NCBI RefSeq assembly: GCF_003610915.1
Contig: NZ_NSDJ01000001.1
Coordinates: forward strand, 1-64,000
From: Rahnella variigena
GTDB lineage: Bacteria > Pseudomonadota > Gammaproteobacteria > Enterobacterales > Enterobacteriaceae
Length of the DNA: 64,000 bases
Direction: 5' to 3'
The position numbers and the translations under genes were made by a program. This document shows positions 53,751 to 64,000 of this stretch, piece by piece (the stretch's first letter is position 1; every line of letters starts with the position of its first letter). Below the pieces are notes generated by a model, which searched no databases, had not been told where the DNA came from, and saw only the letters and a program-made list of their open reading frames with translations.

Positions 53751-55121
53751 CTACGTTTCTGACACAACGCCTGTGTCAGACGGGTTGATAAACAGAGCCA
53801 TCGATTCAAGGTGCCCGGTGTGCGGAAACATATCCAGCATACGTACCTGAGCCAATCGATAGCCCGCCTCCAACAAAATTTTACTGTCCCGCGCCAATGT
53901 TGTGGGGTTGCATGACACATACACCACACGCGCCGGGGCCAGCTTAACGATATGCGCCATCACGCCAGCAGCGCCGCCCCGGGCCGGATCCAGCAAGATT
54001 TTATTGAAGCCTTGCGCCGCCCAGGGTTGTTTACTGACATCATCTTCCAGATTCTCGTGGAAGAAAGAGGCATTTTCTAAGCCATTATTTCGGGCATTAT
54101 CTTGCCCATTCGCCACCAGTGTAGCAACACCTTCGACGCCGACAACCTGCTTAGCTCTTTTTGCCAGCGGAAGAGTGAAATTCCCCATCCCGCAGAACAA
54201 ATCCAGCACGCGATCTTCGGGCGTCAGTTCCAGCCATTGCAAGGCCTGTGCCACCATTTGCTGGTTAACCGCGTCATTCACCTGAATAAAATCGCGCGGA
54301 CCAAATTTCAGATTCAGGCCGTCAATCTGATAATAAGGTGTTTCACCGCATAAACGTTCCACCGTATCGCTGTCAGGCGCCAGGAAAATCGTCAGCTGAT
54401 GTTGTGCGGCAAAGGCGGTCAGGCGCGTACGATCGGCTTCACTGAGCGGATCAAGGTGGCGCAGCACCAGCAGCGGGCCGTTATCGGCCAGCACCAGTTC
54501 CAGATGCCCGAGACGTTTTGCCGCCGACAACGACGACAGACATTCCTGCACCGGCACCAGCAGTTGCTCCAGTTCAGGCCGCAGGACAGGACATTTGGTG
54601 ATGGCCACCAGATCGTTCGAACCTTCCTGACGGAAACCCATCACCAGCGGACCGTTCGCCGTTCCCGCTTTACGCCCCGGTTTAACGCCGGCGATTTGTA
54701 ATCCCAGACGCGCGCGACGGCGATAACCGTATTGCGGGCCGGCAATCACCGGCTGAGGATCCGCATGAACGCCGGTTTCCCGCGAAATCAGGCGCAGCAG
54801 TGATGCCGATTTACTGCTCTGTTGCAGCGCCTCACTGGCATGTTGTTGCTGACAACCGCCGCAGACCGAATAGTGCGGGCAAACCGGTTTCACACGATCG
54901 GCGCTGGTGGTCAGCAAACGTTTCAGCCGCCCTTTGGCGTACTTACTTTTATCTTCTGTTAAAGTGACTTCTGCCTGTTCACCGGGCAGTAAACCACTGA
55001 CAAACACGGCTTTGCCGTTGTGGCGCGCCACACCCTGCCCGAAAGCATCAAGGTCGGTCGCGGTCACAGTTATCGTTTGCCGGGTCGTCACGCGGCGGTT
55101 CGGAGAGTAGAATTGAGCCAT
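53751..55121 (-). CDS. rlmD: 23S rRNA (uracil(1939)-C(5))-methyltransferase RlmD
   Basis: 456 aa. N-terminal TRAM domain ([24 protein letters not shown]), a 4Fe-4S cluster site ([14 protein letters not shown]) and a SAM domain ([19 protein letters not shown]) with catalytic [12 protein letters not shown]. Divergent from barA over a 64-bp gap. Confidence 0.98.
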   Translation of the reverse strand: MAQFYSPNRRVTTRQTITVTATDLDAFGQGVARHNGKAVFVSGLLPGEQAEVTLTEDKSKYAKGRLKRLLTTSADRVKPVCPHYSVCGGCQQQHASEALQQSSKSASLLRLISRETGVHADPQPVIAGPQYGYRRRARLGLQIAGVKPGRKAGTANGPLVMGFRQEGSNDLVAITKCPVLRPELEQLLVPVQECLSSLSAAKRLGHLELVLADNGPLLVLRHLDPLSEADRTRLTAFAAQHQLTIFLAPDSDTVERLCGETPYYQIDGLNLKFGPRDFIQVNDAVNQQMVAQALQWLELTPEDRVLDLFCGMGNFTLPLAKRAKQVVGVEGVATLVANGQDNARNNGLENASFFHENLEDDVSKQPWAAQGFNKILLDPARGGAAGVMAHIVKLAPARVVYVSCNPTTLARDSKILLEAGYRLAQVRMLDMFPHTGHLESMALFINPSDTGVVSET

Positions 55122-55185
55122 TATTGTCGATTACACGCTGGTTTATTAAGCTTAGCTGGAGCTAATTCTCCCACATTGGAACCCC

Positions 55186-57911
55186 ATGACCAAATATAGC
55201 CTTCGCGCAAGGATGATGATCCTGATTCTGGCACCGACATTAATGATCGGTTTGCTGCTCAGCACCTTCTTTGTGGTCCATCGCTACAACGAATTGCAGA
55301 ATCAGCTGACGCAAGCCGGAGCCAGTATTATCGAGCCTCTGGCGGTCGCGAGCGAATATGGCATGACGTTCCGTGAACGCCAACCGGTTCAGCGCCTGAT
55401 CAGCCGCCTGCACCGCAATCATTCGGATATTGTGCGCAGCATCAGCGTGTATGATGGCGACAATAAACTGTTTGCCAGTTCCACAACGCAGCACGACGGC
55501 AGTCCGTTGCAGGTCAAACGCGTTGAGGATATTCCCCGTGAACTCACCAAGGAACGCTCCGGTGATGTGCTGATTTTACGCACGCCCATTCAGGCCGAAA
55601 ACCACACGGAAGCCGACGATGATTCTTTCAGCGCGTCACCGAATCATCAGTTAGGTTACATCGCCATTGAGCTGGATTTACGCTCGGTCAAACTGGCGCA
55701 ATATCAGGAAGCGTTTGTTTCCACCATGTTGCTGTTGTTGTGTCTGGGGATCGCCACCCTGTTCGCCTATCGCCTGATGCGCGATGTCACCGGCCCTATC
55801 CGCAATATGGTGAATACCGTTGACCGTATCCGCCGCGGGCAGCTCGACAGCCGCGTGGAAGGCAACATGCCGGGCGAACTGAGCATGTTGAAAAACGGCA
55901 TTAACTCGATGGCAATGTCGCTGACGGCGTATCACGAAGAAGTGCAGCAGAACATCGATCAGGCGACGTCAGATCTGCGCGAAACTCTCGAGCAGATGGA
56001 AATCCAGAACGTCGAGCTGGATCTGGCGAAAAAGCGTGCGCAGGAAGCGGCGCGTATCAAATCCGAATTCCTGGCCAATATGTCCCACGAGCTGCGTACG
56101 CCGCTCAACGGCGTAATTGGCTTTACCCGTCAGACGCTGAAAACCCCGCTGTCGCCAACGCAGGCGGATTATCTGCAAACCATTGAACGTTCCGCTAATC
56201 ATCTGCTGACCATCATTAATGACGTGCTGGACTTCTCAAAACTGGAAGCCGGCAAACTGGTGCTGGAGCATATTCCGTTCTCGCTGCGTGAAATGCTCGA
56301 TGAAGTGGTGATTTTGCTGGCGCATACCGCCCACGATAAAGGGCTGGAACTGACGCTCAACGTCCACAACAATGTGCCGGAAAACGTGCTGGGCGATCCG
56401 ATGCGGATGCAGCAAGTGGTAACTAACTTGCTTGGAAATGCGATTAAATTCACCGAAACCGGCAATATTGATATCAACGTGGAACTGCGTTCTCAGAACA
56501 ATTTGCAGGTTGAACTGGAAGTGCAAATTCACGACACCGGCATCGGGATTTCCGAGCGTCAGCAGTCGCAGTTGTTCCAGGCTTTCCGTCAGGCAGACGC
56601 CAGCATTTCACGCCGTCACGGCGGCACCGGATTAGGGCTGGTCATCACCCAGCGTCTGGTTAAAGAAATGGGCGGCGATATCAGTTTCTACAGCCAGATC
56701 AACCGCGGCTCGACGTTCTGGTTCCACGTCACCCTTGAGCTGAATGAAAACCGCCACATCACGCCGGTTTCCATGAGTCATCTTGAAGGTAAACGTCTGG
56801 CGTATGTCGAAGCCAATCCGGCGGCAGCAAAAGCCACGATGGAAATCCTGCAAGCCACGCCGCTGGATGTCACGCACCGCACGACAATTGCAGCGCTTCC
56901 GGAAACCCATTACGACATTATGCTGTGCAGTATTCCGGTGAACCCCGATGTGACGCTGTCCGATTACGACGGCAAACTGCAAAGAGTGTTCAGCATGACA
57001 CAGCATCTGTTGCTGGCACTGCCAAGCCAGTTCCAGGTGGATGCCGAAGAGCTGAAACGGCGCGGCGTCGAGGCTTGTCTGATTAAACCGATGTCGAGCA
57101 TCCGTTTACTGCCGTTATTGCTCAAAGAACAGCAGGCGTCGGTGCGGGTGATTAACAATGATGAGAACAAAACGTCGCGTCTGCCGCTGACCGCAATGGC
57201 GGTGGATGATAATCCGGCCAACCTCAAACTGATTGGCGCGCTGCTGGAAGAATTAGTGGAAACCACCGTGCTGTGTCACAGCGGTGAAGAAGCGATTGAA
57301 GTCGCGCGTCATACGGACCTCGACATCATTCTGATGGATATTCAGATGCCGGATATCGACGGTATCCGCGCCAGTGAAATCATTCATCAGATGGCGCGCC
57401 ATGCCAAAACGCCGGTCGTGGCGAACGCGAGCAATTGCTGAAACTGGGCATGGACGATTATCTGTCTAAACCGATTGATGAAAGTATGCTGAAAAACGTG
57501 CTGTCACGGCATCAGACTCATCAGGCGCAGCTGGACTCTCCGTTGCAGTCCGGAGAATCCCTCGCGCCGATCAGCACGCTCGACTGGCAACTGGCGCTGA
57601 GTCAGTCGGCCAATAAAGTGGCGCTGGCGCAGGATTTACTGCAAATGCTGGTCGAATTCCTGCCACAGGTGGCTGAACGCGTGGAGGCGGTAACGCGGGG
57701 CGAACCGGACGACGACATTTTGGCGCTTATTCACAAACTGCACGGCAGTTGCAGTTACAGCGGCGTACCGCGTCTGAAACAGCTGTGTTTCTACATTGAA
57801 CAACAGTTGCGACAGGGCGTCAGCGTGGAAACACTCGAACCTGAATGGTTTGAACTGCTTGATGAAATAGACAACGTGAAGCGCGCCGCGCTGGCCTATT
57901 TACCCAAGTAG
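55186..57911 (+). pseudogene. barA: Two-component sensor kinase BarA, frameshifted in the receiver domain
   Basis: Hybrid sensor kinase of the BarA-UvrY system that drives Csr small RNAs. The first frame (55186-57441, 751 aa) holds two membrane helices ([20 protein letters not shown] and a second near residue 180), HAMP, the phosphorylated His in [15 protein letters not shown], HATPase ([19 protein letters not shown]) and most of a receiver ([25 protein letters not shown]), then ends at ANASNC-stop. A second frame to 57911 carries on with [18 protein letters not shown] and the Hpt domain (HKLHGSCSYSGVPRL). Comparison with BarA (VAVTAHAxAG) shows about 25 nt missing at 57417-57422. The truncated form lacks the receiver's KP Lys and the Hpt, so phosphotransfer to UvrY should fail. 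Confidence 0.92.
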
Positions 57912-57932
57912 AAAATAATACGGTAAAAGAGT

Positions 57933-57956
57933 AACGCCCGGCATCGTCCGGGCGTT
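57933..57956. terminator. Terminator after barA
   Basis: AACGCCCGG pairs with CCGGGCGTT around CATCGT, with T bases after it on the plus strand and an A-rich side for the convergent gene. Confidence 0.85.
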
Positions 57957-57965
57957 TTCGTCTCG

Positions 57966-59273
57966 TCAGAACCAGGTCGTCACCGCACCGGTCACATCCC
58001 ACTGCTCATTGACCAGCAGCAGCTGCCGCCATTTGTCGAACGTCAGGCAAGGGTGGCTGATATCAAAGACCAGCATGTCACCGACTTTCAGGTCAGCGTT
58101 TTCCGGTATCGACATAAATGCGTGCTGATCCATCATCGCGAACACCTTCCAGTCTTCCGGCGCAGGCACCACCGTGGTGTATCCCGCCTGCGTGGCGCTA
58201 CGCGGACGGAAATGCCCGGCGGCTTTCGGGTATCCCGCGTCATAACCGGCATCACGCTTACCGAAAGCGATAATCGCCCTGCCCGGCTCCGGCAACGATT
58301 GCACCGCCGCCCAGACCTGCAACGCGGGCTGTAAACTGCTGTTCATCTCGCGCGCCACCGGATTGCTGGTTTGCATACGCTCAAGCGCCGCCTGATACGC
58401 ACCGACGTCGTGTGTCACGTAGCAACCGGAACGCAGGATGATATCGAGGGTATAACGTTTTTCAGCATCAAGATGCGTGTCTTCGCGGGTCAGTTCTTCT
58501 GCCACCACATCGAACCAGGCGGAACCGGCACCGGTTAAAATCACCTGCGGTTCGGCAAATTCTCCGGCCTGTGCCAGCACTTGCGTGCGGGTCATAACGT
58601 GGCGCAGAAAGCCGCGGATCACCGCCTCGTCATTACTGACACCTTCGTAAAGCTCGACACCGACCAGCGCCAGCGACTGCGGCCAGCGTTTCACCGCCGC
58701 CAGCACGTCAGCTTCCTGTTCATCGGTACGGATGCCCGTGCGACCGCCCGCAATGCCGTATTCAAACATCACGCGCAGTGTCAGCTGCTGACTGGCAAAG
58801 TAATGCCCGAGCGCATCGGCGTTGTCCGCTGAATCCACAATGCAGGTGAAATCGAAAGCCGGGTCTTCACGCATCAGCCCGGCGATCATCGCCATATTGC
58901 CTTTGCCGACCAGCTGGTTGGCCATAATCACTTTGCGCACGCCATGCGCGAATGCTGCATTAACCTGCGGCGCAGTCGCCAGCGTGATCCCCCACGCACC
59001 AAACTCCAGCTGCATCTGATACAGCTCAGGGCTCATGGTAGTTTTGCCATGCGGTGCCAGTTTCAGCTGATAACGCTGAATGAATTCGCGCATCCAGGAA
59101 AGATTATGTTCGACTCTCTCTTCGAGCAGCACCGCCACCGGCAGGCTGACGTCTTCACGCAGAATATTCCAGCCTTGCCCGCGGATATCGCTCTTACGCG
59201 CACCGGCACTCAGCGGCCCCAGCCCTTTGGTCAGGGTGTTTACCGGCTGCTGTGAAAAATCAATCTCTGACAT
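57966..59273 (-). CDS. PLP-dependent amino acid deaminase (DSD1/alanine-racemase-like fold)
   Basis: 435 aa. The N-terminal TIM barrel has the PLP Lys in LKLAPHGKTTMSPELYQM and GGRTGIRTDEQEADVL; the C-terminal beta domain ends FDISHPCLTFDKWRQL with a His-x-Cys pair that binds zinc in eukaryotic-type D-serine dehydratases. Likely a D-amino-acid (D-Ser/D-Thr type) deaminase; the substrate is unproven. Follows the gar operon on the same strand but after a terminator. Confidence 0.8.
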   Translation of the reverse strand: MSEIDFSQQPVNTLTKGLGPLSAGARKSDIRGQGWNILREDVSLPVAVLLEERVEHNLSWMREFIQRYQLKLAPHGKTTMSPELYQMQLEFGAWGITLATAPQVNAAFAHGVRKVIMANQLVGKGNMAMIAGLMREDPAFDFTCIVDSADNADALGHYFASQQLTLRVMFEYGIAGGRTGIRTDEQEADVLAAVKRWPQSLALVGVELYEGVSNDEAVIRGFLRHVMTRTQVLAQAGEFAEPQVILTGAGSAWFDVVAEELTREDTHLDAEKRYTLDIILRSGCYVTHDVGAYQAALERMQTSNPVAREMNSSLQPALQVWAAVQSLPEPGRAIIAFGKRDAGYDAGYPKAAGHFRPRSATQAGYTTVVPAPEDWKVFAMMDQHAFMSIPENADLKVGDMLVFDISHPCLTFDKWRQLLLVNEQWDVTGAVTTWF

Positions 59274-59336
59274 ACGTGTTTTCTCATTGGCGAATGTCTT
59301 TAAAACCTAACGTAAAACCGCCACAAATAAAATACA

Positions 59337-59373
59337 AAAACCGGCGCAGGCTGGGCCTGAACACCGGTTTTTT
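59337..59373 (-). terminator. Terminator of the gar operon
   Basis: AAACCGG and CCGGTTT pair around an internal GC-rich loop, with T bases after it on the minus strand, 18 bp past the garK stop. Confidence 0.8.
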
Positions 59374-59390
59374 ATCCTGACTGCTGTGAG

Positions 59391-60530
59391 TTAAAGTTTT
59401 TGCGATAATTTAATGGTCGCGGCAATATTTCGTGCGGATTTACGCAGGTTGTCCGCGGCGTTTTTCAGCGCGTCATCGAGTGTACAAACGCTGTAAAGCA
59501 CACTGAAAACGGCGTCCAGCCCGTGGTCATAAACCACATCCACATCTTTTGTCAGGCTGCCCGCAATCCCAATCACCGGTTTGTTATAGCGTTTCGCCAC
59601 CCGCGCCACACCAATCGGCACTTTACCGTTGATGCTCTGGCTGTCGATACGCCCTTCGCCGGTGATCACCAGCGTGGCGTCTTTCACCAGCTCATCCAGC
59701 CCCAGCGCATCGGTGACTATCTCGATCCCCTGACGTAATTCCGCATGGCAGAATCCGTAAAGTGCCGCACCCATACCGCCCGCAGCGCCAGCACCAGGAA
59801 CGTGTTCAACATCAATGCCCAGATCCTTTTTAATCACTTGCGCATAATGATGCAGATAGCCGTCGAGCTGTTCGATCATTTCCGGTGTCGCGCCTTTTTG
59901 CGGACCGAAAATAGCAGACGCCCCGTCTTTTCCGGTCAGCGGATTGGTCACGTCACACGCCACCTCAAAGCGACATTTTTTGATCCGCGGATCCAGACCG
60001 CTGATATCAATGTGATGCAGTTTTTCCAGCTCACCGCCGCCCTGACCAATCGGCTTGCCCTCTCTGGTCAGCAGCTTCGCGCCTAGCGCCTGCATCATCC
60101 CCGCGCCGCCGTCATTGGTCGCACTGCCGCCAATGCCGATGATGCAGTGCTTCACGCCATGGTCCAGCGCGGAATGGATCAGTTCGCCGGTGCCGTAAGA
60201 GGTGGTTTTCAGCGGATTACGTTGCGCAGGCGGAACGCTTTCCAGCCCGCTGGCCGCCGCCATTTCGATGAAAGCGATTTTCTCATCACCTGATAACCCG
60301 AAGAACGCCTCGATCGGTTTTCCCAGCGGCCCGGTGACATTCACTTTAACGACGCGGCCTCCGGTGGCGGCCACCATCGCCTCAACCGTGCCTTCGCCGC
60401 CATCGGCAACCGGCAGTTTGACGTACTCCGCCTCAGGGAAAATCTCACGAAAACCACTTTCGATGGCTTTTGCCACATCCAAAGCAGACAAACTTTCTTT
60501 GTATGAATCCGGTGCGATCACTATTTTCAT
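59391..60530 (-). CDS. garK: Glycerate 2-kinase GarK
   Basis: 379 aa from ATG 60530 (MKIVIAPDSYKESLSALDVA), the conserved start; the frame is open upstream. Phosphorylates D-glycerate made by GarR. The glycerate-kinase signatures PVADGGEGTVEAMVAATGG, IIGIGGSATNDGGAGMMQALGA and ITGEGRIDSQSINGKVP are complete. Last gene of the gar operon. Confidence 0.96.
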   Translation of the reverse strand: MKIVIAPDSYKESLSALDVAKAIESGFREIFPEAEYVKLPVADGGEGTVEAMVAATGGRVVKVNVTGPLGKPIEAFFGLSGDEKIAFIEMAAASGLESVPPAQRNPLKTTSYGTGELIHSALDHGVKHCIIGIGGSATNDGGAGMMQALGAKLLTREGKPIGQGGGELEKLHHIDISGLDPRIKKCRFEVACDVTNPLTGKDGASAIFGPQKGATPEMIEQLDGYLHHYAQVIKKDLGIDVEHVPGAGAAGGMGAALYGFCHAELRQGIEIVTDALGLDELVKDATLVITGEGRIDSQSINGKVPIGVARVAKRYNKPVIGIAGSLTKDVDVVYDHGLDAVFSVLYSVCTLDDALKNAADNLRKSARNIAATIKLSQKL

Positions 60531-60650
60531 AAAGTCATTACCTTCATAAACTGCACGCGCCGATGTGGAAAAGCGTCCTGTCAGTTTTGCATCCTGCCTG
60601 AAGGGCAACGCGAAACGAGCATTAACTCAGGGTCACGTTGCCGCCGCAGA

Positions 60651-61535
60651 CTAACGGGTAACTTCAACCTTCGCTAAGGTTTCATAATAGCGTGCAATGG
60701 CGCTATGGTCAGATTGTCCGTGACCATCCGCTTTCAGTGCCTGCATCATTTCCATGACCAGCGAGGTCAGAGGCAGTTGCGCACCAACGCCGTGTGAGGT
60801 GTCCAGTGCGTTAGCTAAATCTTTGATGTGCAAATCAATTCGGAAGCCCGGTTTGAAGTTGCGATCCATCACCATCGGCGCTTTCGCTTCCAGCACGGTG
60901 CTGCCTGCCAGTCCGCCACGAATAGCCTGGAAAACTAAATCAGGATCCACGCCCGCTTTGGTCGCCAGCACCAGCGCTTCAGACATGGCCGCAATATTCA
61001 GCGCCACGATCACCTGATTCGCCAGTTTGGTGACGTTGCCTGCACCGATATCACCGGTATGCACCACAGAACCCGCCATGGATTTCATGATTTCATAGCA
61101 TTTATCGAACACCGCTTTGTCACCGCCGACCATCACTGACATGGTGCCGTCGATGGCTTTCGGTTCGCCACCGGAAACCGGCGCATCGAGCATCGCGATT
61201 TGCTTAGCGGCCAGCGCTTCACTGATTTCACGGCTCGCCAGCGGTGCAATAGAACTCATGTCGATGAAAATAGTGCCCGGACGCGCGCCTTCAATCAGAC
61301 CATTTTCGCCCAGCGCCACCTCTTTCACCTGCGGCGAGTTTGGCAGCATGGTGATGATCACATCAGAAACCGCCGCCACTGCTTTTGGGGTATCTGCCGC
61401 TGTTGCGCCGAGTTTCACAATTTCACCGACGGTATCCTGATTGCGATCCATCACCACCAGCTCGTAACCTGCTTTCAGCAGGTTTTTGCTCATAGGCTTG
61501 CCCATGATGCCTAAACCAATAAAGCCAATTTTCAT
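60651..61535 (-). CDS. garR: Tartronate semialdehyde reductase
   Basis: 294 aa. Beta-hydroxyacid dehydrogenase reducing tartronate semialdehyde to D-glycerate. NAD(P) motif FIGLGIMGKPMSKNLLKAGY, substrate loop DAPVSGGEPKAIDGTMSVMVGG and catalytic Lys in GNVTKLANQVIVA. Sits 115 bp before garK and 36 bp after garL. Confidence 0.96.
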   Translation of the reverse strand: MKIGFIGLGIMGKPMSKNLLKAGYELVVMDRNQDTVGEIVKLGATAADTPKAVAAVSDVIITMLPNSPQVKEVALGENGLIEGARPGTIFIDMSSIAPLASREISEALAAKQIAMLDAPVSGGEPKAIDGTMSVMVGGDKAVFDKCYEIMKSMAGSVVHTGDIGAGNVTKLANQVIVALNIAAMSEALVLATKAGVDPDLVFQAIRGGLAGSTVLEAKAPMVMDRNFKPGFRIDLHIKDLANALDTSHGVGAQLPLTSLVMEMMQALKADGHGQSDHSAIARYYETLAKVEVTR

Positions 61536-61571
61536 TCGGGTATCCTCTTTATATTGATGTTTGAGAGCGGA

Positions 61572-62342
61572 TCACTTGGTGAAGCGATCACACAGCGCCT
61601 GAGTCCCTGCACGGAAAACGCCTAAATCACTGCCGACCGCCACGAACGTCGCGCCCCATTCCAGATAGCGACGGGCATCCGCTTCAACCGGTGCCAGAAT
61701 GCCGCTCGGTTTGCCGTGTGCTTTTGCACGCGCAAAGATGTGACGGATAGCGGCCTGCACGTCAGGGTGTCCGGCGTTGCCGAGATGCCCCATGCCTGCG
61801 GCCAGATCGCTCGGGCCGACGAAAATCCCGTCGATACCGTCAACGGCGGCAATCGCATCAAGATTATCGACGCCCTGCTGACTTTCGATTTGCACCATCA
61901 CCGCAATGTTGTCGTTGATGCTGGTGAAGTAATCCGGCACGGTGCCGAACATGTTGCTGCGATGCGAAACCGATACGCCACGGATGCCTGCTGGCGGATA
62001 ACGTGTTGATGCCACCGCCAGTTCTGCCTGTTCCTGCGTTTCCACAAACGGGATCAGGAAGTTGTAGAAACCGATATCCAGCAGGCGCTTAATCACCACC
62101 GGATCATTAAACTGCGGACGCACCACCGGCGCGCTGCGGCTGCCTTTCAGCGCCATCAGCTGCGGTACAAAAGTGGTGACATCATTCGGCGCGTGTTCAC
62201 CATCGAGCAACAGCCAGTCAAAACCCGCCACGCCGAGCACTTCGGTGGTGATCGGGCTGCACAGCGCTGACCAGCAACCAATCAGCGTTTTTCCTTGCAG
62301 TAAGTCCTGGCGAAAGCGATTTGGAATCATTTGATTACTCAT
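61572..62342 (-). CDS. garL: 2-dehydro-3-deoxyglucarate aldolase
   Basis: 256 aa. Class II HpcH/HpaI-type aldolase splitting keto-deoxyglucarate into pyruvate and tartronate semialdehyde. Metal and substrate motifs [38 protein letters not shown] and [17 protein letters not shown]. Follows garP by 61 bp. Confidence 0.97.
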   Translation of the reverse strand: MSNQMIPNRFRQDLLQGKTLIGCWSALCSPITTEVLGVAGFDWLLLDGEHAPNDVTTFVPQLMALKGSRSAPVVRPQFNDPVVIKRLLDIGFYNFLIPFVETQEQAELAVASTRYPPAGIRGVSVSHRSNMFGTVPDYFTSINDNIAVMVQIESQQGVDNLDAIAAVDGIDGIFVGPSDLAAGMGHLGNAGHPDVQAAIRHIFARAKAHGKPSGILAPVEADARRYLEWGATFVAVGSDLGVFRAGTQALCDRFTK

Positions 62343-62403
62343 ATCTGATATCTGACCTCATCCAGGGGCAGAGCCGGAAAATCCGGCGTGCCCGCATCAA
62401 AAT

Positions 62404-63750
62404 TTACTGTTTCTTAAGTTCCAGACGTTTGATCTCGCCGACCACCAGCAGATAGCAAAGCATCGCCATCAGTGCTGAACAGCCCACAAAAATTAATGCC
62501 ATATTGAAAGAGTGCAGCCCTTTTACCATGTAGCCGATCACCAGCGGCGTCACGATGGAGGCAACGTTTCCGAAAACGTTGAAGATGCCGCCGCACAGGC
62601 CAATGACTTCTTTCGGGGCGGTATCGGCAATCACCGGCCAGCCCAGCGCACCAAAGCCTTTGCCGAAGAACGCCAGCGCCATCAGGGTGACGACCAGCGC
62701 GTTGTTGTCGGTGTAGTTACACAAGATGATGCTGGTAGCTAACAACATGCCCAGCACGATAGGAATTTTACGTGCCACGGTCAGCGAGAAACCGCGTTTA
62801 ATCAGGAAATCTGAGAACACGCCCCCCAGCACACCGCCGGCAAAACCGCACAATGCCGGAATTGCGGCAATCATCCCCACTTTAAGAATAGACATGCCCT
62901 TTTCCTGAACCAGATAAATCGGGAACCAGGTCAGGAAGAACCACGTAATACTGTTAATGAAATACTGCCCGAAGAAGATCCCCAGCATCATGCGGCTGCT
63001 CAACATCTGACGAACGTAGCTCCATTTCGGACCATTTTTCGCACTGTCGGTTTTCTTGTGGTCGATATCCACCACCGCGCCGCCGTCTTTCAGAAACTCC
63101 AGCTCGCTTTTGGAAATATGCGGATGTTCCGGCGGGTTATGGATAAATTTGATCCACACCAGCGTCAGCACAAAACCAATCACGCCCATGACGATAAAGA
63201 CATGTTCCCAGCCCCAGGCGTAGGTCAGCCAGCCGAGTAACGGAGAGAACAGCGCCAGCGAGAAATATTGTGCGGAGTTAAAAATTGCCGACGCGGTGCC
63301 GCGCTCGGTGGTCGGGAACCAGGCCGCGACAATGCGGGCGTTTGCCGGGAAGGAAGGCGCTTCGGAGAAACCCAGCATAAAGCGCAGGATAAACAGCGTC
63401 AGTGCGCCATACGCCAGCGGGAACCAGCCAACAAAGCCTTGCAGTAAGGTGAACAGCGACCAGAAAAACAGACTGTAGGTATAAACTTTCTTCGAACCGA
63501 ACTTGTCCAGCAACCATCCGCCCGGCAACTGCATAATCAGATATGCCCAGCCGAATGCCGCAAAGATTTGCCCCATATCCGCAGCATCCAGGCCCAGCTC
63601 GCGCGCGACCTCGGTGCCTGCAATGGAAAGCGTTGCACGGTCGGCATAGTTCACCGCCGTGATTAAAAAGATAATCAGCAAAATGTAGTAACGAATATGT
63701 GTTCGTACCTTAGTTTGCGCGATTGTCCGTGACTGAGATTGAATATTCAT
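62404..63750 (-). CDS. garP: Galactarate/glucarate transporter GarP (MFS)
   Basis: 448 aa from ATG 63750; the frame is open to 63819. Major-facilitator family, anion:cation symporter group, about twelve helices (YYILLIIFLITAVNYADRATL with the ACS-type NYADR motif; GGWLLDKFGSKKVY as the loop 2-3 motif). First gene of garP-garL-garR-garK. No garD or gudD is seen in the window; the dehydratase may lie past the right edge. Confidence 0.92.
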   Translation of the reverse strand: MNIQSQSRTIAQTKVRTHIRYYILLIIFLITAVNYADRATLSIAGTEVARELGLDAADMGQIFAAFGWAYLIMQLPGGWLLDKFGSKKVYTYSLFFWSLFTLLQGFVGWFPLAYGALTLFILRFMLGFSEAPSFPANARIVAAWFPTTERGTASAIFNSAQYFSLALFSPLLGWLTYAWGWEHVFIVMGVIGFVLTLVWIKFIHNPPEHPHISKSELEFLKDGGAVVDIDHKKTDSAKNGPKWSYVRQMLSSRMMLGIFFGQYFINSITWFFLTWFPIYLVQEKGMSILKVGMIAAIPALCGFAGGVLGGVFSDFLIKRGFSLTVARKIPIVLGMLLATSIILCNYTDNNALVVTLMALAFFGKGFGALGWPVIADTAPKEVIGLCGGIFNVFGNVASIVTPLVIGYMVKGLHSFNMALIFVGCSALMAMLCYLLVVGEIKRLELKKQ

Positions 63751-64000
63751 GGTGACCTTCGTTGTAATATTGAAAAATTCATTCAGGTAATTCACCGCTG
63801 CTAAAATAACGCCCGCCATTCCTCGGCGTTATTTACCCTATAGTTCCTTTATAAGAAGCATTTATACGATCTGGCGAATTAATCCTTTATTAATCTTTGT
63901 ACGAAATTTACCTGTATTACTTAAAACGTCACCTTCAGAGGGCTAATACAGTATAAAAAAGAGGCCCCGAAATAACACTGTGCATTCGCCCAAGAATATA
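63751..64000. promoter_or_regulatory. gar operon upstream region
   Basis: 250 bp without a recognised gene, AT-richer than the operon. It should contain the garP promoter and a site for the hexarate activator CdaR if the system follows E. coli. Confidence 0.4.

Overview
The window looks like a chromosome segment of an Enterobacterales species, probably of the Rahnella/Serratia/Yersinia kind. The right two thirds keep the enterobacterial order mutS-rpoS-nlpD-pcm-surE-truD-ispF-ispD-ftsB-ygbE-cysC-cysN-cysD-cysG / iap / cysH-cysI-cysJ / queD-queE / eno-pyrG-mazG-relA-rlmD-barA. cysG lies inside the sulfate-activation cluster and there is no CRISPR-Cas locus between iap and cysH. The genus is inferred from gene order and protein similarity, not proven.

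Left part, about 1-21400: a patchwork genomic island, mostly AT-richer than the core. It holds (i) a broken type I restriction gene hsdR and a broken DUF262/DUF1524 (GmrSD-like) gene, both with many single-base frameshifts; (ii) a plasmid- or satellite-like block with a polymerase-like gene carrying two frameshifts, a putative replication initiator, an AlpA-type regulator, tandem repeats and a cluster of palindromic operators; (iii) a tyrosine recombinase, RadC-like, cysteine-peptidase-like, DUF2787 and XRE-regulator block with several small unknown genes, one secreted and one a lipoprotein; (iv) a four-gene, translationally coupled operon around a retron-type reverse transcriptase, whose two upstream small proteins share a GGITAGK(V/I) motif; (v) an IS3-family remnant; (vi) an AT-rich gene with a HEPN-type RNKITH motif; (vii) a previously unlisted 24-residue hydrophobic peptide gene resembling type I toxins; and (viii) a P4-type integrase that begins only 233 bp before mutS, so island DNA replaces the upstream region of mutS.

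Core part, 21400-57960: mismatch repair, stress response, isoprenoid, tRNA modification, cell division, sulfate assimilation, queuosine precursor synthesis, ManNAc-6-P use with a PTS transporter and RpiR regulator, glycolysis, CTP synthesis and the stringent response. Two global stress regulators are broken: rpoS has an ochre stop at codon 72, and barA has lost about 25 nt inside its receiver domain, which removes its Hpt domain from the reading frame.

Right end, 57960-64000: a PLP-dependent D-amino-acid-deaminase-like gene and the galactarate/glucarate operon garP-garL-garR-garK. These take up hexarates and convert them through tartronate semialdehyde to glycerate phosphate.

The best candidates for something undescribed are the retron-like operon with its GGITAG-motif partners and a 49-bp palindrome inside the RT gene, the polymerase/Rep/AlpA element, and the small hydrophobic peptide locus.
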